A stretch of DNA of 64,000 nt, taken from assembly GCA_965279635.1 (NCBI GenBank), contig OZ257253.1:372001-436000 (forward strand), written 5' to 3'. This document shows positions 26,177-34,194 of this stretch, piece after piece; positions within the stretch are counted from its first letter, which is position 1; each line of letters begins with the position of its first letter. A model generated the notes under the pieces. The model saw only the letters and a list, made by a program, of their open reading frames with translations. It had not been told where the DNA came from and made no database searches. The DNA is from Sediminibacterium sp965279635 (lineage in GTDB: Bacteria > Bacteroidota > Bacteroidia > Chitinophagales > Chitinophagaceae). The translations under genes were made by a program, and so were the position numbers.

Positions 26177-26914
26177 ATGTCTTTCTTCACTCATTTAGGT
26201 TCCTATCTTCTCATGCTCAAAGGCATGTTCACCAAGCCGGAGAACGGGCGCATGTATTGGAAAGAACTCATGCACCAGTGCGTGGAGATCGGTATTGGCG
26301 CATTGCCCATCGTGGTGATCATTTCGTTATTTCTTGGTGCGGTAACAACGGTGCAGACGGCCTATCAACTGGTAAGTCCATTGGTGCCTATGTCTACCAT
26401 TGCACAGATCACAAGAGACAGTATGATCCTCGAACTGTCGCCAACCGTGGTAGGTATTGTACTTGCGGGTGTGGTGGGTAGTAAGATTGCGAGTGAGTTG
26501 GGTAATATGCGTGTGAGTGAACAGATCGATGCACTTGAGATCATGGGGATCAATACAAAAAGCTACCTGGTATTTCCCAAGATACTGGCAGCATTGATCG
26601 TGATCCCCTGTCTTATCACGATATCTGCTGTTTTGGGTATCTGGGGCGGACGTACCGCGGGAGCTTTATCAGGTATCCTTCCAACCGATATGTTTGATAT
26701 CGGCCTCAGGCAGAACCTGGTGGTGTATAATATCCAGGTGGCTTTGTATAAATCGTACACCTACGGTTTTATCCTCAGCAGTATTCCCGCCTATTATGGA
26801 TACAATGTAAAAGGTGGTGCACTGGAAATCGGCCGTGCCAGTACCAGTGCGGTGGTGGTAAGCTGTATCCTGATACTGTTTGCCGATTATTTGCTGGCGG
26901 CGCTGTTGTTATAA
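26177..26914 (+). CDS. MlaE-type ABC permease
   Basis: 245 residues with 5-6 membrane helices. The central motif ELSPTVVGIVLAGVVGSKIA followed by SELGNMRVSEQIDALE is the defining signature of the MlaE/DUF140 permeases (lipid and hydrophobic-substrate ABC systems). It likely pairs with an MlaF-type ATPase and an MCE protein to move phospholipids; no ATPase or MCE gene is adjacent, but one MlaF-like ATPase is encoded 13 kb away at 12177. Starts at ATG 26177. Isolated here between two palindromes. Confidence 0.88.
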   Translation: MSFFTHLGSYLLMLKGMFTKPENGRMYWKELMHQCVEIGIGALPIVVIISLFLGAVTTVQTAYQLVSPLVPMSTIAQITRDSMILELSPTVVGIVLAGVVGSKIASELGNMRVSEQIDALEIMGINTKSYLVFPKILAALIVIPCLITISAVLGIWGGRTAGALSGILPTDMFDIGLRQNLVVYNIQVALYKSYTYGFILSSIPAYYGYNVKGGALEIGRASTSAVVVSCILILFADYLLAALLL

Positions 26915-27004
26915 AATGGGATCAGGAGAAAGTGCTTGTTGATCAATGTTTTTCCGACTCTTATCCTGATTAGAAAAATTAATGGCTCTAAGCAATAGAG
27001 TCCA

Positions 27005-27072
27005 TTTAACACAGAGGCCACAGAGATTAAACAGAGGGCCCTCTGTTTAATCTCTGTGGCCTCTGTGTTAAA
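27005..27072. repeat. Perfect 68-bp palindrome, AACACAGAGGCCACAGAGAT family, copy 2
   Basis: Reads the same on both strands with no mismatch: TTTAACACAGAGGCCACAGA, then GATTAAACAGAGGG, and its exact complement. There is essentially no loop. It lies about 90 bp past the MlaE permease and 97 bp before the DUF4442 gene. A perfect palindrome of this size would be hard to maintain by chance. Confidence 0.95.
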
Positions 27073-27168
27073 ATCATTAATTATTTTTAGCCATGTGGAA
27101 ATATATAGGCCGTATTAAATGTCTATTTACTATTACTTGGTACATTTAAGGATAATGCCGCCAACAGT

Positions 27169-27651
27169 ATGAACCCCGCTTTTCATCAATTTCAGCAACA
27201 GATCACCAACCCGCTGAAATTCCGTTTTTTCCTGCTGCAAAAACTACCCGCCGCTTTTTTTGCAGGCCTGCGTATCCATGCGATGGACGAAAAGCATACA
27301 GTTATCACGGTACGTCACAAATGGTATAACCAGAATCCTTTCCGTTCCATGTATTTTGCCGTACAATCGATGGCGGCGGAAATGAGTACGGGGTTGCTGT
27401 CATGGGGAAATATCTATCAGCGAAATCCTTCGGTAAGTATGCTGGTAGTGGGTGTGGAAGCAAAATTCATAAAAAAGATTACCGGCAAAGCATATTTTAC
27501 CTGTGAAGATGGGGAAATGATCGCTACAGCTGTGGAAGAAACGATCGCTGCAAAAGAACCACGCACCATACGTTGCCGTTCTGTGGGTACGAATACAGAG
27601 GGTGAAATCGTAGCCGAATTTTTTATTACCTGGAGTTTTAAATCTAAATAA
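27169..27651 (+). CDS. DUF4442 hot-dog-fold protein
   Basis: 160 residues. The pattern HKWYNQNPFRSMYFAVQSMA followed by AAEMSTG and a later GVEAKFIKKITGKAYFTCED matches DUF4442, a hot-dog-fold family related to thioesterases and acyl-dehydratases. The catalytic role of DUF4442 proteins is not established; binding of an acyl-CoA-like ligand is a reasonable inference from fold. It starts the compact run of plus-strand genes to 32403 and is 3 bp upstream of galK. Confidence 0.75.
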   Translation: MNPAFHQFQQQITNPLKFRFFLLQKLPAAFFAGLRIHAMDEKHTVITVRHKWYNQNPFRSMYFAVQSMAAEMSTGLLSWGNIYQRNPSVSMLVVGVEAKFIKKITGKAYFTCEDGEMIATAVEETIAAKEPRTIRCRSVGTNTEGEIVAEFFITWSFKSK

Positions 27652-27654
27652 ATA

Positions 27655-28818
27655 ATGGCAGTATCACAGCAATTGGTTGAGCAGGTAGTAGCTGTTTTTC
27701 AGCAACATTTTGGAGAGCCGGGGTTTGTTGTCCGTTCACCGGGACGTATCAATCTCATTGGCGAGCATACAGATTATAACCTTGGATTTGTTTTACCCGC
27801 ATCAATAGACAAAGCCATTTATATCGCCATTCAAAAAAGAGAAGATAACGGCATACATCTTGTTTCAGTTGATCTGCAGGATGAATATATAGCGACATTA
27901 GACTCTTTTTCCCCGTCACCAAAGCAATGGCCCGATTTTATACTTGGTGTGGTGGATCAATTACAGAAAGCCGGTTTGTCAATACAGGGTTTTAATGCGG
28001 TGATTGCAGGTGATGTACCGTTGGGTGCGGGACTTTCTTCTTCCGCTGCGGTAGAATGTGCCACGGCATTTGCATTGAATGCAGTTTTCGATCTTGGCCT
28101 GGATAGGAAAACCATGGTGCAGCTTTCACAAAAAGCCGAGAATGTTTTTGTAGGGGTTCAATGTGGCATCATGGACCAGTTCGCCAGCATGTTTGGCCAG
28201 GAAGAAAAACTGATCAGGCTCGATTGCCGTTCGCTTGAATACGCATATATACCTTTCCCTTCTGATGAAGTGGATATTGTATTATTTGATACAGGTGTCA
28301 AACATTCACTGGCTTCTTCGGAATATAACCTTCGTAGACAGGAGTGTGAAGCGGGTGTAAAAATGATCAGTCATAAATATCCTGAAGTAAACAGTCTTCG
28401 TGATGCCAGTATCCAAATGGTCAATGAATCTCTTGCTAACGGAAACGATGTTGTTTATCGCCGCTGTAAGTATGTAGTAGAAGAAATTGCCAGATTACAG
28501 GACGCATGCAAAGACCTTGAAGCAGGTAACCTACCCGCTTTCGGAAAAAAAATGTTTGATACCCACCATGGGTTGAGTAAACTCTACGAAGTAAGCTGTC
28601 CCGAAGCAGACGCGCTTGTAGCCATGGTTTCGGACCATCCGGAAGTATTGGGCACCCGAATGATGGGTGGTGGTTTTGGGGGATGTACGATCAATATTAT
28701 TACAAAAGGACACGCGCAACGGATCTCTGAGGCGATCGCGCCGCGCTATCTTTCAGCATTTGGCAAAAAGCTTAAAAATTACATGGTAGCTATTGACAAA
28801 GGCACTTCAATTGCATAA
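27655..28818 (+). CDS. galK: Galactokinase
   Basis: 387 residues, GHMP kinase. Motif 1 SPGRINLIGEHTDYN (about 25-39) binds galactose, motif 2 PLGAGLSSSAA (about 123) is the phosphate loop, and MMGGGFGG near the C-terminus is motif 3. It phosphorylates galactose at C1 in the Leloir pathway. No galT or galE follows; downstream genes are unrelated. Length and catalytic aspartate region (CGIMDQFASMFG) are normal. The initiator ATG is 3 bp after the DUF4442 stop, so the genes are co-transcribed. Confidence 0.93.
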   Translation: MAVSQQLVEQVVAVFQQHFGEPGFVVRSPGRINLIGEHTDYNLGFVLPASIDKAIYIAIQKREDNGIHLVSVDLQDEYIATLDSFSPSPKQWPDFILGVVDQLQKAGLSIQGFNAVIAGDVPLGAGLSSSAAVECATAFALNAVFDLGLDRKTMVQLSQKAENVFVGVQCGIMDQFASMFGQEEKLIRLDCRSLEYAYIPFPSDEVDIVLFDTGVKHSLASSEYNLRRQECEAGVKMISHKYPEVNSLRDASIQMVNESLANGNDVVYRRCKYVVEEIARLQDACKDLEAGNLPAFGKKMFDTHHGLSKLYEVSCPEADALVAMVSDHPEVLGTRMMGGGFGGCTINIITKGHAQRISEAIAPRYLSAFGKKLKNYMVAIDKGTSIA

Positions 28819-28827
28819 CTCTTACAG

Positions 28828-30609
28828 ATGGAACCCTTTTTTATTACAGCATACAAGGAAAAGATAGAGAAATATGCGTCTGATCTGGAACGGTATGCGT
28901 CAGAGTTGATCCGCCTGAGTATTGGCCGGCTGTTTTTTTTTGGTTTATTTGTATGGCTGCTGATAACCGGTTTTCAAAATGGGTTTGACAATACCAGTAT
29001 AGGGATGGGATTGCTATTCCTGTTTGTGTTCTTTGTGCTGGTCATGTTTGCGTATAACCTGAAAAAGAAACAGAAATTTGTTCGCTCCCTGCTAAAGATC
29101 AACCAAAATGAGGTAGCGGTTTATAAAGGAGGGACATCGTTTTTGGATGACGGATCAGCCATAACCTCTCCTCATGGATTTACTACGGATCTCAATGTTT
29201 TTGGCACACGTTCTTTATTTCATGTATTGAACAGAGCCGGTAGCCTGTCCGGGAAGCAACAACTGTCACGCCATTTGTCATCCCCATTTGTATTACCTGA
29301 ACAGATCATTCAATACCAGGCATGCACAAAAGAATTGTATGGTAAACTCGATTTCAGGCAACAGCTTTTGGCGCAATGTCTGTCCATCGAAGACGAGTCT
29401 GGGCTTGCACAGTTATTGAAGGGGATCGATAGACAGGAATTTCGTGTGTTACAAACACCGCTGGTACGGGTACTGGCCATTGCCTGGCCGCTGGTGGGCA
29501 TAGGCGCTGTTAGCTATAGTATATGGTCGGGCCATTATCAATGGATGTTATTGGTATTATTGCTGGGATTGATCATAGCCGGAATATTCCTCAGAAAAAC
29601 AAATGCTTTATACAACCATATCTCCCGGCGCAGTTACCTGTATACCCAGTATGCTGAATGTTTCAGGCTGATCAGTAAGGAAAATTTCAGCCATGATTAT
29701 CTTGATCAAAAAAGAAGATCGGTTGCGTATGCACAACAAGCATTTAAAAAATTGTCGGGCATCATAACCTGGTTCGACCTGCGTCTCAATTTCCTGCTTG
29801 CTCCATTTGTCAATGGTTTGTTTCTCTCGGACCTGTTGTGTGCCAAAAAATACCTGGTATGGGATGATGCGTACCAGCGGCATGTTCAAAACTGGTTTGA
29901 TACATTGGGAGAAATGGAACTGCTCAATTCACTGGCCGCTTTTCATTTCAACCACCCGGGGTTTGTGTTTCCTGTACCTGTTATCGAGTCGCCAGGTATC
30001 TATGCAACGAATGTCGGGCATCCCCTGATGAGTGAGGAAAAAGCAGTCTTAAACGATATTGCGATAGGGGAAACATCAGCACTGCACCTGGTCACAGGTT
30101 CAAATATGTCAGGGAAAAGTACGTACCTGCGAACGGTTGGTCTCAATATAGTATTAGCGCAAACAGGCGCCCCGGTTTTTGCAGACGAATTCAGGTTCAC
30201 ACCCCTGCGGCTGCTGACTTCTTTTCACCATATTGATTCGCTGGAAGAAAGTACTTCCTATTTCTATGCAGAACTGAAAAGCCTCAAGCATATCATACAG
30301 TCACTGGATCACCCGGTTCCTGCATTGGTATTGCTGGATGAAGTGATGCGTGGTACCAATTCCAAAGACAAGCATGACGGCACCGCCTTGCTGATCAAAA
30401 AATTATTGGAGCATAATTGCCTTACGATGATTGCCACCCATGATACGGATCTCGGAACCCTTGAAAATCTGTATCCCGGGAAAATCGAGAATTATTGTTT
30501 TGAAAGCGAAATAACCGAAGATGGATTACAGTTTGATTTCAAACGCCGGAACGGCGTGGCACAAACGAAAAATGCCACTTATCTTATGAAACAAATGGGA
30601 ATCATATAA
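28828..30609 (+). CDS. Membrane-attached MutS-like ATPase
   Basis: 593 residues. Two predicted membrane segments near residues 34-50 and 60-78 and two more near 208-260, then an alpha-helical MutS core/lever region, and a C-terminal MutS ATPase: Walker A GSNMSGKS at 424-431, Walker B LLDE at about 502-505, and the MIATHDTDLG segment. It lacks the N-terminal mismatch-recognition domain, so it is not a classic MutS; the predicted membrane segments argue against a soluble repair role. Function is unknown; similar proteins are common in Bacteroidota. It lies 9 bp after galK in a co-directional run. Confidence 0.82.
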   Translation: MEPFFITAYKEKIEKYASDLERYASELIRLSIGRLFFFGLFVWLLITGFQNGFDNTSIGMGLLFLFVFFVLVMFAYNLKKKQKFVRSLLKINQNEVAVYKGGTSFLDDGSAITSPHGFTTDLNVFGTRSLFHVLNRAGSLSGKQQLSRHLSSPFVLPEQIIQYQACTKELYGKLDFRQQLLAQCLSIEDESGLAQLLKGIDRQEFRVLQTPLVRVLAIAWPLVGIGAVSYSIWSGHYQWMLLVLLLGLIIAGIFLRKTNALYNHISRRSYLYTQYAECFRLISKENFSHDYLDQKRRSVAYAQQAFKKLSGIITWFDLRLNFLLAPFVNGLFLSDLLCAKKYLVWDDAYQRHVQNWFDTLGEMELLNSLAAFHFNHPGFVFPVPVIESPGIYATNVGHPLMSEEKAVLNDIAIGETSALHLVTGSNMSGKSTYLRTVGLNIVLAQTGAPVFADEFRFTPLRLLTSFHHIDSLEESTSYFYAELKSLKHIIQSLDHPVPALVLLDEVMRGTNSKDKHDGTALLIKKLLEHNCLTMIATHDTDLGTLENLYPGKIENYCFESEITEDGLQFDFKRRNGVAQTKNATYLMKQMGII

Positions 30610-30638
30610 GCAATCATCTGTGACAAAAAATAAGCAGT

Positions 30639-31190
30639 ATGAAGAAAAACCTATCATGTACTATCGCACAGATTCTTCTTGTTGGTATGACCGCTACTGC
30701 ACAGTCATACCAACCTATTGATTCCCTCTCTCAAATGAAATTCATCATCAAGAATGTAGGCATGGAAACCGAGGGCAGGTTTTCTGGTTTACAGGGAAGG
30801 ATCGTATTTAATCCCGCCGATCTGAAAACTGCTTCTTTTTCTGTCAGTATAGATGCTGCTTCTATCAATACCGATATAGAACCCAGGGATATGGCTCTTC
30901 GCGAACCCGAGTACCTCGATACTAAAAATCATCCCAGGATCAGTTTTGAAGCGAAACAGGTGGTGTCGGCTAACAAAGCCGGTAGTTATCTTATGAAGGG
31001 CATCATTTCTATCAAGGGTACAAGTAAAGAAATTTCTTTTCCTTTCCAGGCGATCCCAAAAGATGATGGACTTTTCTTTACGGGAGAAATGAAACTCAGG
31101 CGCCGTGATTTTAAGATCGGGATGAGCAGTATCGTTTTGTCAGAGGGGTTTACGGTGGTATTGTCTGTTTTTGCGGGCAAAATACAGTAA
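30639..31190 (+). CDS. YceI-family secreted protein (first)
   Basis: 183 residues with an N-terminal signal (about 1-21). The lipocalin-like YceI barrel follows: MKFIIKNVGMETEGRFSGLQ near the start, the conserved IDAASINTDIEPRD and LREPEYLDTKNHPRISFEA, and later KGTSKEISFP. YceI proteins bind isoprenoid or other hydrophobic ligands in the periplasm. The ligand is unknown. It lies between the MutS-like gene and an SDR; a second, sequence-distinct YceI is at 57733. This copy has the standard length. Confidence 0.85.
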   Translation: MKKNLSCTIAQILLVGMTATAQSYQPIDSLSQMKFIIKNVGMETEGRFSGLQGRIVFNPADLKTASFSVSIDAASINTDIEPRDMALREPEYLDTKNHPRISFEAKQVVSANKAGSYLMKGIISIKGTSKEISFPFQAIPKDDGLFFTGEMKLRRRDFKIGMSSIVLSEGFTVVLSVFAGKIQ

Positions 31191-31251
31191 GCTATACGCC
31201 ACAGATTCACAGAGAAACAAATGGTGTATCTTAGCGATAGAATCTACCCAC

Positions 31252-31941
31252 ATGAAAACCGTCCTCATCACCGGTGCAAACGGTAATCTCGGAGTCGCTG
31301 TTACCCATGAATTTCTCCAAAAGGGTCATCGGGTAATAGCCACCATACGTTCAGAAGAGGCGCGTAAGGACCTTCCTGAACATGCCAATTTAGAGATAGC
31401 GGTTATCGACCTGAATGATGAAACTGCCACTTTACACTTCATTAACAATGCCATCGCAAAATACACAATCATAGATGCAGCTTTATTGCTGGTTGGTGGG
31501 TTTGGTATGGGCGATATTTCGGATACTAATATGGCTGATATCAAGAAAATGATATCCTTGAATTTCGAAACCGCTTATCATGTAGCACAACCCCTGTTTC
31601 AGCACATCATGCGAAACGGCAATGGGAGGTTGGTGTTTGTTGGCGGAAGACCGGCGATCGATCCGAAAGCGGGAAAGGGTTTGCTGGCTTATGGCCTTAG
31701 TAAATCACTGCTATTCAAACTTGCCGAATATTTGAATGAGGAAGCCAAAGGGAAAAATATAACTGCCACAGTAGTCGTTCCGTCTATATTGGATACTACA
31801 GAAAACAGGAAAAGTATGCCTGGTGCAGATACCAATACATGGGTAAAACCTGCTGCGTTGGCTGAGATACTCGAATTTATTGTTTCTGATAAAAGTCATC
31901 CTTTACGTGAAACCGTTTTAAAAGTGTACAACAACGCCTAA
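31252..31941 (+). CDS. Short-chain dehydrogenase/reductase
   Basis: 229 residues, Rossmann fold. The cofactor motif TGANGNLG is at residues 7-14 and the catalytic YGLSK (Y-x-x-x-K) lies near residue 150; a serine-equivalent loop precedes it. It should be an NAD(P)-dependent oxidoreductase of the classical SDR family; substrate unknown. I start at the ATG at 31252 (MKTVLITGANGN); the upstream alternative overlaps the YceI gene and lacks a sensible N-terminus. The next gene starts 3 bp after its stop. Confidence 0.87.
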   Translation: MKTVLITGANGNLGVAVTHEFLQKGHRVIATIRSEEARKDLPEHANLEIAVIDLNDETATLHFINNAIAKYTIIDAALLLVGGFGMGDISDTNMADIKKMISLNFETAYHVAQPLFQHIMRNGNGRLVFVGGRPAIDPKAGKGLLAYGLSKSLLFKLAEYLNEEAKGKNITATVVVPSILDTTENRKSMPGADTNTWVKPAALAEILEFIVSDKSHPLRETVLKVYNNA

Positions 31942-31944
31942 CCC

Positions 31945-32403
31945 ATGCTTGCAGATGATCTTGCCATATTGTTTGAAAGAGATATACTCAAATTGAGAAC
32001 CGAGATCAGTTCTTATACCAATGATGCCATATTATGGTCAACCTCTGCCATGATCAAAAATTCCGGTGGCAATCTCTGCCTGCATCTCCTGGGAAACCTG
32101 CAGCATTTTATCGGTGGGGTATTGGGAGATTCCGGTTATGTACGCAATAGGCCCGCAGAATTCACCCGTAAAAATATTCCGGTAAGTGATGTATTGAGAG
32201 AGATTGATCATACAAGCGAAATGGTTGTTCAAACCATCAGTGCTTTATCTGAACAGGCGATGGAGCAGGAATACCCTGAAAAAGTTTTCGACTATCACAC
32301 GACAACCGGTTACTTCCTCGTTCATTTACTGGCACATTTGAATTATCATGTAGGGCAGATCAATTATCACCGCAGGTTACTGGACAGCGCGCAGCTTAAT
32401 TAG
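31945..32403 (+). CDS. DinB/DUF1572-like protein
   Basis: 152 residues, predicted four-helix bundle. The motif CLHLLGNLQHFIG near residue 45 and HLLAHLNYHVGQINYHRR near the C-terminus contain the histidines that bind metal in the DinB/DUF1572/YfiT superfamily. Members include thiol transferases and damage-inducible proteins; the substrate is unknown. It overlaps a minus-strand gene by 8 nt at its 3' end (tail-to-tail). Last gene of the run that begins at 27169. Confidence 0.72.
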   Translation: MLADDLAILFERDILKLRTEISSYTNDAILWSTSAMIKNSGGNLCLHLLGNLQHFIGGVLGDSGYVRNRPAEFTRKNIPVSDVLREIDHTSEMVVQTISALSEQAMEQEYPEKVFDYHTTTGYFLVHLLAHLNYHVGQINYHRRLLDSAQLN

Positions 32404-32695
32404 GCAGGTCGCCTTCCTGCTCCGCATGGATGAGTTTATAAGAGTCGGAGTGTTTCGAAAAAGAGATCAGGAACTCGGTGCCAAAGTATTTGCCCCGGTA
32501 TTCATAGAGACAGATCAGATCGCCATCTTCTTCCACATGGCCTACGATGGTGCTTTCCACATTATTATAACTGTAGGTGATGCGTTGTCTTTCTTCATTA
32601 AACACCTTTCGCTGGTGCTTTTGCAGGTTGTCAAAATTGCCCTGTTTCAAAGTGGTCAGTTTATAGATGGTTTCATAATACCCTCTTCTTGCCAA
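32396..32695 (-). CDS. Conserved-looking hypothetical protein with TTG start
   Basis: 99 codons, no recognisable domain. Predicted mixed alpha/beta; contains ESTIVGHVEEDGDLICLYEY, a hydrophilic protein without signal or membrane segments. There is no ATG in the frame, so translation must begin at the TTG at 32695 (preceded by GGAGAAGG, an unusually good Shine-Dalgarno for this genome) or the gene is frameshifted: an ATG one frame off, about 26 bp upstream, would join after a one-base indel. It overlaps the DinB-like gene tail-to-tail by 8 nt. Function unknown. Confidence 0.55.
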   Translation of the reverse strand: MARRGYYETIYKLTTLKQGNFDNLQKHQRKVFNEERQRITYSYNNVESTIVGHVEEDGDLICLYEYRGKYFGTEFLISFSKHSDSYKLIHAEQEGDLPN

Positions 32696-32834
32696 ACCCT
32701 TCTCCGCCGCAACTCATGTGATTATACAGTAGTAAGATACACAAATTATTTATATCTTATACACATAGCCATTTTCAATTTTATCTGGATGCTGATTTCT
32801 TCGTATTTTACCTGTCAATCAACCCGTTTGCCGT

Positions 32835-33185
32835 ATGGGAGCCGTTTCGCTGATCGCATTGATCATAGCCGCTATCGCATTTTCTGCAGGTGGTATCCTG
32901 GTAGGCAAGATCCTTGTACGCGGCAGTAAAAACCCGCAGAAGGGCCAGCCTTACGAATGTGGTATTCCTACGGTTACTTCTCCCTGGAACCAGTTTAATG
33001 TTGGGTATTATCTTTTCGCACTGTTGTTCCTGATTTTTGATGTGGAGCTTGTGTTTCTCTATCCCTGGGCAGTGGTAGTTAAAAAGATGGGTATGATCGC
33101 TTTGGTTGAGATACTGGTATTTATTTTCATATTGTTCATGGGTTTTTTATACGCACATAAAAAGGGGGCATTAAAATGGAGCTGA
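32835..33185 (+). CDS. nuoA: NADH-quinone oxidoreductase subunit A
   Basis: 116 residues, three membrane helices, with the conserved NPQKGQPYECGIPTV loop (equivalent to the KxxxYECG loop between TM1 and TM2) and LIFDVELVFLYPW in TM2. It is the small membrane subunit at the junction of the peripheral and membrane arms of complex I. First gene of an 11-gene nuo cluster; its 3' end overlaps nuoB by 10 nt. Confidence 0.93.
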   Translation: MGAVSLIALIIAAIAFSAGGILVGKILVRGSKNPQKGQPYECGIPTVTSPWNQFNVGYYLFALLFLIFDVELVFLYPWAVVVKKMGMIALVEILVFIFILFMGFLYAHKKGALKWS

Positions 33186-33724
33186 CAGAAAATACCCTTC
33201 AGGATAAAATTTCTTTTCCCGGCCAGGTGCATGAACTACCCGGTGGTGGTATCATTGTGAGCAGTTTCCAGGAGATCATCAACTGGGCGCGCTCCAATTC
33301 GCTATGGCCCCTCACGTTTGCTACCAGTTGCTGCGGTATTGAAATGATGGCAGTGGCCTCGGCCAAGTATGATTTTTCAAGATTTGGGTTTGAAGTGGCA
33401 CGCGCCACTCCCCGGCAGGCGGATGTGATTATTATAGCAGGCACGATCGTTAATAAAATGGGACCGGTGCTGAAAAGATTATACGACCAGATGGCGGATC
33501 CCAAATACGTGGTTGCGATGGGCGCCTGCGCCATCAGTGGCGGGCCGTTTTTCTATAACACATATTCAGTGGTAAAAGGAGCAGATCATATCATTCCGGT
33601 AGATGTATATATTCCCGGTTGTCCGCCAAGACCGGAAGCTTTGTTACATGCATTAATGACCTTACAGGAAAAAATAAAAAAAGGGTTAACCAGGGAACAG
33701 ATACGGGACGAATTGAAAGGATAG
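33176..33724 (+). CDS. nuoB: NADH-quinone oxidoreductase subunit B
   Basis: 182 residues. Contains the tandem cysteines of cluster N2 (TSCCGIEMM), the third ligand in VAMGACAIS and the fourth in PGCPPRPEAL, all in order. NuoB carries the last iron-sulfur centre before quinone. The start ATG lies inside the nuoA 3' end, as usual for tightly coupled Nuo genes. Length normal (the family range is about 160-230). Confidence 0.95.
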   Translation: MELTENTLQDKISFPGQVHELPGGGIIVSSFQEIINWARSNSLWPLTFATSCCGIEMMAVASAKYDFSRFGFEVARATPRQADVIIIAGTIVNKMGPVLKRLYDQMADPKYVVAMGACAISGGPFFYNTYSVVKGADHIIPVDVYIPGCPPRPEALLHALMTLQEKIKKGLTREQIRDELKG

Positions 33725-33737
33725 ACCAAAATTGTTT

Positions 33738-34190
33738 ATGAGCAACGAGGAAATAAAGGAATTCTTTACGGGCCTTCAATCATCAGCCGCGTTTGATGAA
33801 ACAGGCGAGTGGCTGAACATCACCATCGATGCAGCCGCATGGAAAGATGTGGCGCAGTCATTGCGTCATTCTGATTTTGTTTTCGATTACCTGTTTTGTC
33901 TTACCTGTATTGACTGGAAGACACATCTCACCATGGTGTACCATCTCTCCTCAACGGTTTATCGTCACACCATCGTTATTAAAGCGAATCTTGACAGGAA
34001 CACACCTGAAATAGCAACCGTATCCGATATATGGCGCACCGCTGAATTTCACGAGCGCGAAACCTATGAATTATTTGGTGTGCAGTTTTTGGGGCATCCT
34101 GATCTGCGGAGGCTGATACTGACTGATGATTTTGAAGGATATCCTTTACGGAAAGATTTTGAGGACCCGATCAATATGATAAAATTATAA
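33738..34190 (+). CDS. nuoC: NADH-quinone oxidoreductase subunit C
   Basis: 150 residues, separate from nuoD (not the fused NuoCD form). The C-terminal part HERETYELFGVQFLGHPDLR followed by EGYPLRKDF is the family signature. NuoC supports the Q module with NuoD. I start at the ATG at 33738 (MSNEEIKEFF); a TTG two codons earlier is open. Spacing to nuoB is 13 bp and to nuoD 4 bp. Confidence 0.93.
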   Translation: MSNEEIKEFFTGLQSSAAFDETGEWLNITIDAAAWKDVAQSLRHSDFVFDYLFCLTCIDWKTHLTMVYHLSSTVYRHTIVIKANLDRNTPEIATVSDIWRTAEFHERETYELFGVQFLGHPDLRRLILTDDFEGYPLRKDFEDPINMIKL

Positions 34191-34194
34191 CCGG

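Noticed and set aside
31171..31251. N-terminal extension of the SDR gene.
   Set aside because: The extra 27 residues overlap the YceI gene and lack a Rossmann start; the ATG at 31252 gives the canonical TGANGNLG N-terminus.
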